Shown here: positions 24,843-32,952 of the stretch, in pieces
Layout: every line of letters starts with the position of its first letter
Position numbering within the stretch: position 1 is the stretch's first letter
From: Verrucomicrobiaceae bacterium
Lineage (GTDB): Bacteria; Verrucomicrobiota; Verrucomicrobiia; Chthoniobacterales; JAATET01
Assembly (NCBI GenBank): GCA_027488755.1
Contig: JAIYAZ010000059.1
Coordinates: 1-64,000 of the forward strand
DNA: 64,000 nucleotides
Direction of reading: 5' to 3'
The notes under the pieces: model-generated
The model's input: the letters and a program-made list of their open reading frames with translations, nothing else
The model's database searches: none
What the model was told of the DNA's origin: nothing
Translations under genes and position numbers: made by a program

Positions 24843-24893
24843 GCCGCCCGGGTCCGGCGTTTGGCGCTTGCGCCCCGCGGGTTTGCGGCCACG

Positions 24894-25373
24894 ATGGAGA
24901 ACCCCATGAACACTCTGCATTCCCGCCCCGCCCGGCTTTGGCTCGGACTTTTAATTTTCCTTTGCCTCCCGGCCTGGCGAGTCGTTGCGGCCGACCCGGC
25001 GGAGGCGGAAAAAACCGCGGCCGTGACGGCCATGGAGACCTGGCTCCGCGGGATTGATGCGGGCGATTACGCCGCGAGCTGGACGGCGGCTTCCCCGGCG
25101 TTTCAAAAGGCCGTCACGAGCGAGCAGTGGGTCGCCGCGCTGGAGGCCGTCCGCAAACCCGCCGGGACCTGTCAGACTCGCAAGCTGGCCTCCGCCATGC
25201 GGCAGGAGGGGGTGCCCCAGCCCGACGGGAAAATGCTCAAGGGCGATTTTGTGATCGCGCAGTTTCACACCGCCTTTGCCAATCTCGCCGAAGCCACGGA
25301 GACCGTGACCTTTGAACGCGGGCCCGACGGCACCTGGCGGGCGAGCGGTTATTTCATCCGCCCCGGTCGGTAA
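24894..25373 (+). CDS. secreted DUF4019-like protein
   Basis: The 159-residue protein has a signal peptide (RLWLGLLIFLCLPAWRVVA) followed by one domain: WLRGIDAGDYAASWTAASPA, then FQKAVTSEQWVAALEAVR, ending in WRASGYFIRPGR. This matches DUF4019, a small exported domain of unknown function. ATG 24906 is an alternative start. It follows the sugar dehydrogenase by 51 bases on the same strand. Confidence 0.78.
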   Translation: MENPMNTLHSRPARLWLGLLIFLCLPAWRVVAADPAEAEKTAAVTAMETWLRGIDAGDYAASWTAASPAFQKAVTSEQWVAALEAVRKPAGTCQTRKLASAMRQEGVPQPDGKMLKGDFVIAQFHTAFANLAEATETVTFERGPDGTWRASGYFIRPGR

Positions 25374-25451
25374 GGCCGCCCGGCCGGCGGAAAAATTTCC
25401 CCCGCGCCGCAAAGCCTGGCGTTCCCCATGCTTTCCTGAATTTCCGAAACC

Positions 25452-25985
25452 TTGAAACCCATCCCGTTCACCGAGCCTCTCACCCGCATGCTCTCCGCGC
25501 TCGTGCCCGAGCTGCGGGTGCTCATCGCCACCTCCACCCTGCTCCGCGGGCTCACCGCCAAGGGCCGGTATGACGTGCGCCTTTCTGACGACGGCCGCGA
25601 GCTGCGCACCTCGTTTCTCGCGAAGGGCCGCAATCCCCTCAAGCAAAGCAAACTCCTCCTGCGCGGGCCTCTCACCGACGAGGAAAGCGTGCAGGCGCAT
25701 GTCGCGGCCATCCGCGAGAACGAACAGCGGCTGCCGTGGATCGTGCGCCGCATGGATCCGAAGCTCGGCGATGACATCGTGACCGTGCGCCCGTTCGGGT
25801 CCGACGACAGCGCGCCGATGGTCGCCGTGCGCACGAGTGCGCTCACCGGGTTCATCTCGCTCACGGTGCAAAACGCGCGGGAAATGAGCCCCGCCGAGGC
25901 CCGCCTGGTGGCCAAGGCACTCACCAAAGCCTCGAAGCTCGCGGCGGTGAGTCCGATTGCGCCGACGGGCGTGCCGACCGCCTGA
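25452..25985 (+). CDS. unrecognised 177-residue protein
   Basis: I do not recognise a family. The N-terminus is amphipathic (MLSALVPELRVLIATSTLLR). The middle is mixed alpha/beta (GRYDVRLSDDGRELRTSFLA, then LLLRGPLTDEESVQAHVAAI). The end has a helix of alanines and lysines. It has no signal peptide. The frame starts at a TTG; ATG 25488 is an alternative start. Neither has a good ribosome site. Base composition and codon use look like those of the neighbours, which supports real coding. Confidence 0.55.
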   Translation: MKPIPFTEPLTRMLSALVPELRVLIATSTLLRGLTAKGRYDVRLSDDGRELRTSFLAKGRNPLKQSKLLLRGPLTDEESVQAHVAAIRENEQRLPWIVRRMDPKLGDDIVTVRPFGSDDSAPMVAVRTSALTGFISLTVQNAREMSPAEARLVAKALTKASKLAAVSPIAPTGVPTA

Positions 25986-26060
25986 TCCGGCCCGGCGCGC
26001 CGGCGGAAATTGGCTCGTTTTTCCGGCGTTCGGTTCGTAACCTGCTTATTCCTCCGGCCT

Positions 26061-26918
26061 GTGAAAGCAAAACGACTCGCGGTTCTCAAAACCTCCAAAC
26101 TCTTCATCGGCGGGGCGTTTCCCCGGAGTGAAAGCGGGCGCGTGCTCGCGGCCACGGGCCCGGCCGGCGAGCCGCTCGGGAACTACGCGCACGCCTCGCG
26201 GAAGGATTTTCGCGACGCCGTGGTGAAGGCCCGCGCCGCCCAGGGCAAATGGGCCGGCTCCAGCGCCTACCTTCGCGGGCAGATACTCTACCGCGCGGCC
26301 GAGATCATGGAGACCCGCCGCGCCGAGCTGGAGGCCGAGCTGCGGCGCGCCACCGGCAAATCCGGCGAGGCCGAGGTGACCGCGACGATTGACCTCCTCG
26401 TCCATTACGCCGGCTGGACCGACAAATACGGCGCGCTCTTCTCGAGCGTGAACCCGGTTGCCTCCCCGCATTTCAACTTCACCTTCCCCGAGCCCACCGG
26501 CGTGGTGGCCGTGATCGCGCCCGACGCGCCCGCGCTGCTCGGCCTTGTCGGTGTGATCGCGCCGGCCCTCGTCGCGGGCAACGCCGTGATCGCCCTCGCC
26601 TCCGAGCGGCACCCGCTGCCGGCCGTGGCCCTGGCGGAAATCCTCGCCACGAGCGACCTGCCGGGTGGCGTCGTGAATTTGCTCACCGGCCGGCGCGCCG
26701 AGCTGGCCCCGCAATTTGCCGAGCACATGGACGTGAACGCCGTCATCGACGGCTCCGGCGATGCCGCCATCGCCCGCACGCTGCAGGCCGGCTCCGCGCT
26801 GAATTTGAAGCGCTTCGCCGCCCAGGTGCCGCCGCGGGGCGATTGGGCGGAGGGGAATCCCTACTGGATTCTGGATACCGCGGAGTTCAAGACCGCGTGG
26901 CACCCGCTGGGAGTGTGA
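26061..26918 (+). CDS. truncated aldehyde dehydrogenase-like protein lacking catalytic residues
   Basis: The 285-residue protein matches only the N-terminal coenzyme-binding half of aldehyde dehydrogenases (LFIGGAFPRSESGR, GKWAGSSAYLRGQILYRAAE, VVAVIAPDAPALLGLVGVI). It ends just before the place where the catalytic cysteine should be. The conserved asparagine of PWN (here PDAP) and the lysine of KPSE (here LASE) are also missing, so it cannot be a normal dehydrogenase. It starts at a GTG and ends two bases before the phosphopentomutase gene. A structural or regulatory partner in nucleoside breakdown is a guess. Confidence 0.78.
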   Translation: MKAKRLAVLKTSKLFIGGAFPRSESGRVLAATGPAGEPLGNYAHASRKDFRDAVVKARAAQGKWAGSSAYLRGQILYRAAEIMETRRAELEAELRRATGKSGEAEVTATIDLLVHYAGWTDKYGALFSSVNPVASPHFNFTFPEPTGVVAVIAPDAPALLGLVGVIAPALVAGNAVIALASERHPLPAVALAEILATSDLPGGVVNLLTGRRAELAPQFAEHMDVNAVIDGSGDAAIARTLQAGSALNLKRFAAQVPPRGDWAEGNPYWILDTAEFKTAWHPLGV

Positions 26919-26920
26919 CC

Positions 26921-28078
26921 ATGCCGCGAGCCCTGCTGATCGTGCTCGACAGCGTCGGGTGCGGCGAAGCGCCCGATGCCGATGCCTACGGGGATGCGGG
27001 AGCCAACACGCTCGGGCACATTTTGGAACGACAGCCGGACCTCCGGCTGCCCGCGCTCCAGTCGCTCGGATTAAGCCACGCGCTGGAGCTGGCGCGGGGC
27101 GACGCGGGATCGTGCCGGCCGGCGCGCGGGGCGGTCGGCGTGCTCACCGAGGCCTCGCCCGGGAAGGATACGACCACCGGCCACTGGGAGCTTGCCGGCG
27201 TCGTGCTGGCGGAGCCGTTCGCGACCTACGAACGCTTCCCGGAGGAACTCGTCACCGCCATCGAGGCGGAGGCGGGCGTGGAATTCCTCGGCAACTTCGC
27301 CGCGAGCGGGACGGAAATCATCGCGCAGCTTGGCGCGGAGCACGTCGCGAGCGGGCGCCCGATTCTTTACACCTCGGCCGACAGCGTGCTGCAGATCGCC
27401 GCGCACGAGGACGTGTTTCCCCTCGAACGGCTCTACGCGCTCTGCCACATCGCGCGGCGGCACGCGGACCGCTGGCGCATCGGGCGCGTGATTGCGCGGC
27501 CCTTCGCCGGGGGCGAGGAGGGATTTCGCCGCACCGCGCACCGGCACGACTATTCGTTCCAGCCGCCGCGCACCGTGCTGAATGCCCTCGCCGACGCCGG
27601 GGTGCCGGTGCGGGGGGTCGGCAAGATCAGCGACATTTTTGCCGGCAGCGGGGTGACGGAATCGCATCCCACGGCGTCGAACGCCGAGGGTTTGGCGGCC
27701 ATCGCGCGGCTGTGGAGCGCGGGCGCGGAGGGGTTGATTTTTGCGAACCTGGTCGATTTCGACATGGTCTTCGGGCACCGCCGCGATGTGGCGGGCTACG
27801 CCGCGGCGATGGAGGAGTTTGATCGCTGGCTGGCGGGATTTTTGCCGCAGATCGGGCCGGACGATCTGGTGATCATCACCGCCGATCACGGTAATGATCC
27901 GACGGCGCCGGGCACGGATCACACCCGCGAGCGGGTGCCGGTGTTTGTGCTGCCCGCGGAGCCGCGGTTGCTCGGGGTGCGGGAAACCTTCGCCGACGTG
28001 GCCGCCACGTTGACCGCGTTTTTCGGGCTGCCGCCGTGGCCCTTGGGCCGTCCGCTCGTCCGTTTCGACCGCCCATGA
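26921..28078 (+). CDS. deoB: phosphopentomutase
   Basis: The 385-residue protein has the alkaline-phosphatase-fold motifs of DeoB: LLIVLDSVGCGEAPDA, the phosphorylated threonine region GKDTTTGHWELAG, FANLVDFDMVFGHRRDV and IITADHGNDPTAPGTDHTRE. It interconverts ribose or deoxyribose 1- and 5-phosphates with manganese, in nucleoside salvage and breakdown. The preceding truncated dehydrogenase gene ends two bases before its ATG. Its stop overlaps the next ATG (ATGA), so the three genes form an operon. Confidence 0.96.
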   Translation: MPRALLIVLDSVGCGEAPDADAYGDAGANTLGHILERQPDLRLPALQSLGLSHALELARGDAGSCRPARGAVGVLTEASPGKDTTTGHWELAGVVLAEPFATYERFPEELVTAIEAEAGVEFLGNFAASGTEIIAQLGAEHVASGRPILYTSADSVLQIAAHEDVFPLERLYALCHIARRHADRWRIGRVIARPFAGGEEGFRRTAHRHDYSFQPPRTVLNALADAGVPVRGVGKISDIFAGSGVTESHPTASNAEGLAAIARLWSAGAEGLIFANLVDFDMVFGHRRDVAGYAAAMEEFDRWLAGFLPQIGPDDLVIITADHGNDPTAPGTDHTRERVPVFVLPAEPRLLGVRETFADVAATLTAFFGLPPWPLGRPLVRFDRP

Positions 28079-28920
28079 TCTCGCTCTCCGCCGCCATGTC
28101 GTCCGATCCGCTCCGGCTCTGGCCGGGCAATGCCCCGGGGGCGCTGGGGTCGCGGGAGGCGGATGTGCCCACGCTCACGCCCGTATGGCCCGATCCGCAC
28201 AGCGCCTCGGGCGCGGCGGTGATCGTCTGCCCGGGCGGCGGCTACGGCTCGCTCGCCGCGCATGAGGGCATTGATTACGCGCGCTGGCTCAACGGCCAGG
28301 GGCTCGCGGCCTTTGTGCTGAAATACCGCCTCGGCTCCGATGGGTATCGGCATCCGGCGATGTGGCAGGACCTCACGCGCGCGGTCCGGCTGGTTCGCGC
28401 GCGGGCCAAGGCGTGGAAGCTCGATCCGCATCGCATCGGCGTGATGGGTTCGTCCGCCGGCGGGCATCTTGCGGCCACAGTGCTCACGCATTTTGACAGC
28501 GGCGATCCGCGCGCGGAGGACCTCACCGAGCATGTAAGCAGCCGGCCGGATTTCGGCGTGCTGTGTTACCCGGTGATTACGATGACCGGGGAGTTCGCCC
28601 ACGAGGGCTCCCGGCGCAATCTGCTGGGCGACGCGCCCAACCCGCAGTTCGTGGAGTATCTCTCCACCGAGCGGCAGGTGACGCCGGATACGCCGCCGTG
28701 TTTTTTGTGGACGACGGGAAACGACCCGGTCGTGCCCGCAGCGAACACCCTGCTTTTTGCCGAGGCGCTGGCGCGGCGAGGGGTGAGCGTGGAGCTGCAC
28801 GTGTATGAGAACGGCCCGCACGGACTGGGGCTGGACGGCGACCCGAAGCGGCCGGGCATCATGCTGCCGTGGGTGTCGGAGTTCCGCCGCTGGCTGACGG
28901 CGCGGGGCCTTTCCCGCTAG
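28075..28920 (+). CDS. alpha/beta-hydrolase (BD-FAE/acetyl-esterase type)
   Basis: The 281-residue protein has VIVCPGGGYGSLAAHEG (oxyanion hole), the nucleophile elbow GSSAGGHLAA, an aspartate in WTTGNDPVVP and a histidine in ENGPHGLGL. This is the layout of carbohydrate acetyl-esterases and related esterases. It has no signal peptide, so it probably acts in the cytosol. Its ATG overlaps the deoB stop, and its own stop overlaps the convergent 80-residue gene at CTAG. A link to nucleoside use is only positional. Confidence 0.85.
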   Translation: MISLSAAMSSDPLRLWPGNAPGALGSREADVPTLTPVWPDPHSASGAAVIVCPGGGYGSLAAHEGIDYARWLNGQGLAAFVLKYRLGSDGYRHPAMWQDLTRAVRLVRARAKAWKLDPHRIGVMGSSAGGHLAATVLTHFDSGDPRAEDLTEHVSSRPDFGVLCYPVITMTGEFAHEGSRRNLLGDAPNPQFVEYLSTERQVTPDTPPCFLWTTGNDPVVPAANTLLFAEALARRGVSVELHVYENGPHGLGLDGDPKRPGIMLPWVSEFRRWLTARGLSR

Positions 28921-29159
28921 AGGTCGCGGGGGAGGATCGCCTCGAAGAGCATTTCGCCGCCGCGGCCGCTGCCGGGGCGGGGTTCGAGATCGAGCTCGCG
29001 GTAGGCTTTTTCGAGGGCCTCGGGGTCGTTGCGCAGCTCGGGGAAGATGTGGGCGAGCCGCTGCTTCACGTAATGCTTCGCGGCGCGGCGGTCGATCGGG
29101 TGGAGCGGGGGCTCCCCGACGAGCTTACGGCGGAAAAAATCGATGAGGCCGGCACCCAT
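28917..29159 (-). CDS. small conserved-type hypothetical protein (80 aa)
   Basis: The protein reads MGAGLIDFFRRKLVGEPPLH, then a basic helical middle (AAKHYVKQRLAHIFPELR) and an acidic, glycine-rich tail. I recognise no domain. The single clean frame with an ATG at 29159, short spacing to both neighbours and a CTAG overlap with the convergent esterase support a real gene. It lies downstream of the deacetylase gene on the same strand. Confidence 0.65.
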   Translation of the reverse strand: MGAGLIDFFRRKLVGEPPLHPIDRRAAKHYVKQRLAHIFPELRNDPEALEKAYRELDLEPRPGSGRGGEMLFEAILPRDL

Positions 29160-29212
29160 GGTTGTCGCCACCCTCGCCGGATTTTCCGGCGCGGCAAGCG
29201 GAAAACGGGGGG

Positions 29213-30505
29213 TTACTCGGCGGGTTTCATCGCCGGGATGCCGGTGGTGTCCTCGCCGGGGAGGGGCACTTCGACCGGGGTGGGCGTGGGCGGGGGTGTC
29301 GGGCTGGGGGTGGCCTCGGGGTCGTAGCGGAAGGTCCAGTTTGTCGCGACGCGTTTGCCGCCGGCGCGGGCGGTGACGAGCACGGTGACGTCGGTTTCGC
29401 GGAGGCGGTTCGTGAGTTTGTAGGAGAGGTTTTGCGAGGCGGGGTCGTAGGTGGCGGGCACGAGGCCGAAGCCGCTGATGCGCATTTCGACGGTTTTCGG
29501 GTCGATGGCGCCGAGGGTGGCGAGGTTGATCTTCAGCTCCGGGCGGGAGTCGGCGATCGTCTCGCCCTGCGCGGGGAGGGTGAGCATGGTGGCGGCGGCG
29601 GGGTTGCTGGCGGCGAGGGCCGTGCTGGGCGCGGGGCCGCTGGCGGTGGCGCCGGATTTGAGCGCGTTGGAGAAGGTGAATTCCTTGTCGCTCTGGACGA
29701 TGTAGCGGCCGATTTTCGCGGGCGGGGCGCCGTGGAGGGCCTTCTGGCCGTTGACGGTGAAGGCGGCTTCGTAGCCGGCTTCGAGGGCCTTTTGGGCGAT
29801 GGCGTCGTTGTGGATGCCGAAGGGGTAGGCGAGCGTGGTCACGGGTTTGCCGAGTTCCTGCTCGATGCGGTCCTTCGAGCCTTTGAGTTCGTTCCAGAGC
29901 CAGGCGTCGTAGGTCTGGCCGGCGAGGTTTTTGGCCTTGGGGCGGATGAGGTTGTCGTGGGCGACGGTGTGGCTGGCGATGTCCACGCCCGCGGCGGACA
30001 TTTCGCGGAGCTGGTCCCACTTGATCGAACGGCCGCCGGCGCCGATGTAGTTGATGTAAACGTAGTAGGTGAACGGGTAGCCGAACTCCTGCAGGATCGG
30101 CCAGGCGAGCGTGTAGGTGTCGTTGTAACCGTCGTCGATGGTGATGACGATGGCGCGGGGCGGGATGGCCTTTTCGCCGCGGCGCCAGGCGAGGTAGTCG
30201 GCCATGGGGATGACCGGGATGCCCGAGGCCTTGATGGCTTCGAGCTGCTTGCGGAAGTGCTCGGGCGTGATGGCGAGGGGGTCGCGCGGCTTGGCCTCGA
30301 AGCGGTGGTAACCGAGGACGGAGACCTGCGCGCTGGTGTCGACCGGCGTCGGGCTGGGCGTGGGCGTCGGAGTCGGGCTCGGCGTCGCGGTCGCGGTGGG
30401 GCTGGGCGTGGGCGAGGGGGTCGGAGCCGGGGCGGGGGCCTTGCCGCAGGCCGCGAGGGCCGCGAGGGCAAGCAGCGTGAGGACGGCGCGGGTGGGCGGG
30501 ATCAT
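29213..30505 (-). CDS. polysaccharide deacetylase-family lipoprotein
   Basis: The 430-residue protein has a lipoprotein signal (LAAC, Cys20), a Pro/Thr/Ser spacer (about 22-56), and a NodB-type carbohydrate esterase 4 domain with TIDDGYND (D124, D125) and SHTVAHD (H179, H183). A C-terminal beta-sandwich-like region ends in a second Pro/Thr tail. It probably removes acetyl groups from cell-wall or matrix polysaccharide at the outer membrane or in the periplasm. It lies 17 bases downstream of purB. Confidence 0.9.
   Translation of the reverse strand: MIPPTRAVLTLLALAALAACGKAPAPAPTPSPTPSPTATATPSPTPTPTPSPTPVDTSAQVSVLGYHRFEAKPRDPLAITPEHFRKQLEAIKASGIPVIPMADYLAWRRGEKAIPPRAIVITIDDGYNDTYTLAWPILQEFGYPFTYYVYINYIGAGGRSIKWDQLREMSAAGVDIASHTVAHDNLIRPKAKNLAGQTYDAWLWNELKGSKDRIEQELGKPVTTLAYPFGIHNDAIAQKALEAGYEAAFTVNGQKALHGAPPAKIGRYIVQSDKEFTFSNALKSGATASGPAPSTALAASNPAAATMLTLPAQGETIADSRPELKINLATLGAIDPKTVEMRISGFGLVPATYDPASQNLSYKLTNRLRETDVTVLVTARAGGKRVATNWTFRYDPEATPSPTPPPTPTPVEVPLPGEDTTGIPAMKPAE
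30341..30440. repeat. low-complexity repeat encoding the Pro/Thr/Ser spacer
   Basis: On the plus strand this is a run of GTCGG/GGTGG-like hexamer units, GGCGTG and GGAGTC among them. On the coding (minus) strand it gives TPSPTP repeats of the deacetylase linker. Such a tract can change length by replication slippage. Confidence 0.7.
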
Positions 30506-30522
30506 GGTTGTGGGGCGGCGGG

Positions 30523-31821
30523 TTACGGCAGGAGGCCGACGGCGCGGAATTTTTCGTCGATGTGCTTGAAGTGGTGGTCGAGGGCGCAGGCTTCGGCGAC
30601 GTCGGCGGGGCTGAGCTGGGCGGCGACTTCGGGCTCTTCGGCGAGGGTTTGGGCGAGCGGGATTTTTTCGGCCCAGGTGCGCATGGCGGCGCGCTGGACG
30701 GCTTCGTAGGCGGTTTTGCGTTCGAGGCCTTTTTCGGTGAGGCGGAGGAGGGCGCCCTGGCTGGCGTAGAGGCCGCCGGTGATCTCCATGTTGCGCCGCA
30801 TGTTCTCGGGGTAGACGAGGAGGCGGTCGACGAGCTTGGTCAGCAGGACGAGCATGTAGTCGAGCAGGGTGCAGGAGTCGGGCAGGATGATGCGCTCGAC
30901 GGAGCTGTGGCTGATGTCGCGCTCGTGCCAGAGGGGGACGTTTTCGAGGGCGGCGCCGGCGTTGTTGCGGATGACGCGGGCGAGGCCGGTGAGTTTTTCG
31001 CCGGTGATCGGGTTGCGCTTGTGGGGCATGGCGGAGCTGCCTTTCTGCCCGGCGGAGAAGTATTCCTCGACCTCAAGGACCTCGGTGCGCTGGAGGTGGC
31101 GGAATTCCGTGGCCCAGCGGTCGATGGAGGACGCGATGAGCGCGAGGGTGGTCATGAACTCCGCGTGGCGGTCGCGCTGGACGACCTGCGTGGAGATGGG
31201 CGCGGGCTTGAGGTGGAGGCGCTCCATGACGAAGGCCTCGACGCGCGGGTCGAGGTGGGCGTTGGTGCCGACGGCGCCGCTGAGCTTGCCGACGCGGATG
31301 CGTTCGCGGGTCTGTTCGAGCCGCTCGATGGCGCGGCTAAACTCGTCATACATGAGGGCGAGCTTGAGGCCGAAGGTGATGGGCTCGGCGTGGATGCCGT
31401 GGCTGCGCCCGATCATGGGCGTGTATTTGTGCTCTTCGGCGCGGCGGGCGATGGCGGCGCGGAGGGCGTGGAGGTCGGCAAGCAGGCGGATGCAGGATTC
31501 GTTCATCTGCACGGCGAGCGTGGTGTCGAGGAGGTCGGAGCTGGTGAGGCCCTGGTGGACCCAGCGGGCGGCGGGGCCGATGTGGCTGGCGACGTTTTCG
31601 AGGAAGGCGATGACGTCGTGGTTCGTGCGTTCCTCGATTTTTTTGACCTCCTCGAGGTCGAAGCGGCCCTTGGCGCGGATGGTGGCGGCGTCCTCCTTCG
31701 GGATCTGGCCGAGTTCGGCCATGGCCTCGCAGGCGAGGGTTTCGATTTCGAGCCAGATTTCGAGTTTGCGCTGCTCGCTCCAGAGCGCGCGCATTTCCGG
31801 GAGACTGTAGCGGTCGATCAC
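30523..31821 (-). CDS. purB: adenylosuccinate lyase
   Basis: The 432-residue protein has the lyase signature SSAMPHKRNP, the upstream GRSHGIHAEP and TSSDLLDT motifs, and the normal length. It releases fumarate at two steps of purine synthesis, forming AICAR and AMP. The ATG lies just after the purine-family N-terminal motif (IDRYSLPEMRALWSEQRK). A deacetylase gene follows closely. Another purine gene, purN, lies far away in the window. Confidence 0.97.
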   Translation of the reverse strand: MIDRYSLPEMRALWSEQRKLEIWLEIETLACEAMAELGQIPKEDAATIRAKGRFDLEEVKKIEERTNHDVIAFLENVASHIGPAARWVHQGLTSSDLLDTTLAVQMNESCIRLLADLHALRAAIARRAEEHKYTPMIGRSHGIHAEPITFGLKLALMYDEFSRAIERLEQTRERIRVGKLSGAVGTNAHLDPRVEAFVMERLHLKPAPISTQVVQRDRHAEFMTTLALIASSIDRWATEFRHLQRTEVLEVEEYFSAGQKGSSAMPHKRNPITGEKLTGLARVIRNNAGAALENVPLWHERDISHSSVERIILPDSCTLLDYMLVLLTKLVDRLLVYPENMRRNMEITGGLYASQGALLRLTEKGLERKTAYEAVQRAAMRTWAEKIPLAQTLAEEPEVAAQLSPADVAEACALDHHFKHIDEKFRAVGLLP

Positions 31822-31853
31822 TCGCTACATTTAGCGGAGCGTGGGGCGCAGAC

Positions 31854-31891
31854 AAAAGAAAACCGCCGGGCGGTGAGGCGCCGGCGGTTTT
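31854..31891 (-). terminator. intrinsic terminator of the 62-residue gene
   Basis: Perfect 11-base arms (31859-31869 and 31881-31891) enclose an 11-base loop. On the minus strand the stem ends in TTTTCTTTT. It lies directly after the gene at 31915 and before purB, so purB needs its own promoter or read-through. Confidence 0.88.
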
Positions 31892-31914
31892 CGCGGGGTG
31901 GGGAAAAGCGGGGT

Positions 31915-32103
31915 CTAGCAGCCGGGGGCGAGCTTGAGTTGTTTGCGCTGGCCCTGATCGCAGACGGCGACGCGGCCACTGGCGATGAGGTCGGCGACGG
32001 CGGCGACGGTTTCTTTGCTGTTGCGGGCGCAGGAGCCGACGATGGCGACAAGCTGGCCTAGGGAGAGCGGGCGGTTGTTGATTTTGCGGTAGCGGTTTTT
32101 CAT
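31915..32103 (-). CDS. small helical, possibly DNA-binding protein (62 aa)
   Basis: The protein reads MKNRYRKINNRPLSLGQLVA, then SCARNSKETVAAVADLIASG, then VAVCDQGQRKQLKLAPGC. The middle resembles a small winged or three-helix fold, and there are three cysteines (in GSCARN, VAVCDQ and PGC). I recognise no named family. ATG 32103 is chosen over an upstream start because a full GGAGG site (32112-32116) lies eight bases before it. A strong terminator follows, so it is a single-gene transcript that is well translated. Confidence 0.75.
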   Translation of the reverse strand: MKNRYRKINNRPLSLGQLVAIVGSCARNSKETVAAVADLIASGRVAVCDQGQRKQLKLAPGC

Positions 32104-32169
32104 CTCATTGTCCTCCACTAAGGGATACGCAGATGAGACGAGGGTCGGATCAATTTCGTTCAAAAAAAG

Positions 32170-32847
32170 TTACGCCGCGTGCCCGGGCTGGGGCGGATTT
32201 TGCGCCGGGGCGGCGGCCGGGGTGACGGGGACGACGAGGCCGCCGGAGACGATGAGTTTGGAGGCCTCCTCGAAGGTGAGTGAGCAGGGGATGATTTTTT
32301 CCGGGGGGATGGCGACGACGAAGCCGGCGAGGGGGTTCGGGGCCATGGGGAGAAAGACGAGGGTGAACTCGCGCTGGAGGGTGGGTTCGTGGAAGTGGCC
32401 GGTGACGAAGCCGAGGAGGAGGCAGCCGGGGCTGGGGTATTCGACGTAGACGACGCGCTTGGATTCGCCGTCAGGGCCGCCCCGGAGTAGGCGGAAGGAG
32501 TCGAGCATCTGCTTCACCGCGCCGTAGAGCGGGGCGACGAGCGGCACGCGCATGAGGACGGACTCGGTGCGTTCGATGATGCGCTGGCCGACGACGTGCG
32601 CGGCCATGAAGCCGATGCCGAGGAGGAGGAGCAGGGTGGTGCAGAAGTTCAGCAGGGTGGCGCGGGAGACGCCGAGGGTTTCCCAGATGGGCTCGCTGAT
32701 TTTCGCGATGAAGGAGTAGCCGAGGGAGAGGACCCAGAGGCTGACGATGAGCGGCACGGCGATGACGATGCCGGTGAGGAGGTGCTGCCAGAGGAGGCGG
32801 GGCAGCCGCTTGAGGCGTTCGGGAAGCGAGAGGGGCTCAGGCGTCAC
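32170..32847 (-). CDS. DUF502 membrane protein
   Basis: The 225-residue protein has two transmembrane helices near the N-terminus (LTGIVIAVPLIVSLWVLSLG and LNFCTTLLLLLGIGFMAAHV). A soluble domain follows with VPLVAPLYGAVKQM and MAPNPLAGFVVAIP, the marks of DUF502. The family function is unknown; plant relatives (LCV-like) are membrane proteins. A Pro/Ala tail ends the protein. The 62-residue gene lies downstream on the same strand. Confidence 0.87.
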   Translation of the reverse strand: MTPEPLSLPERLKRLPRLLWQHLLTGIVIAVPLIVSLWVLSLGYSFIAKISEPIWETLGVSRATLLNFCTTLLLLLGIGFMAAHVVGQRIIERTESVLMRVPLVAPLYGAVKQMLDSFRLLRGGPDGESKRVVYVEYPSPGCLLLGFVTGHFHEPTLQREFTLVFLPMAPNPLAGFVVAIPPEKIIPCSLTFEEASKLIVSGGLVVPVTPAAAPAQNPPQPGHAA

Positions 32848-32952
32848 GGGGCGCGAAAGGTCATGTCCCTTGGAAGGGAGCAGGTTCGGGCCGGGCGGGC
32901 AATCGGGAAGTCATGCTACCCAAGCGGGCGGCGTTCGGGTAAGCAAGGCGGC

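Noticed and set aside
26061-26918. Frameshift or sequencing error as the reason for the short aldehyde dehydrogenase
   Set aside because: No C-terminal half of a dehydrogenase is found downstream in any frame. deoB begins two bases after the stop and several conserved residues are already changed within the retained half.
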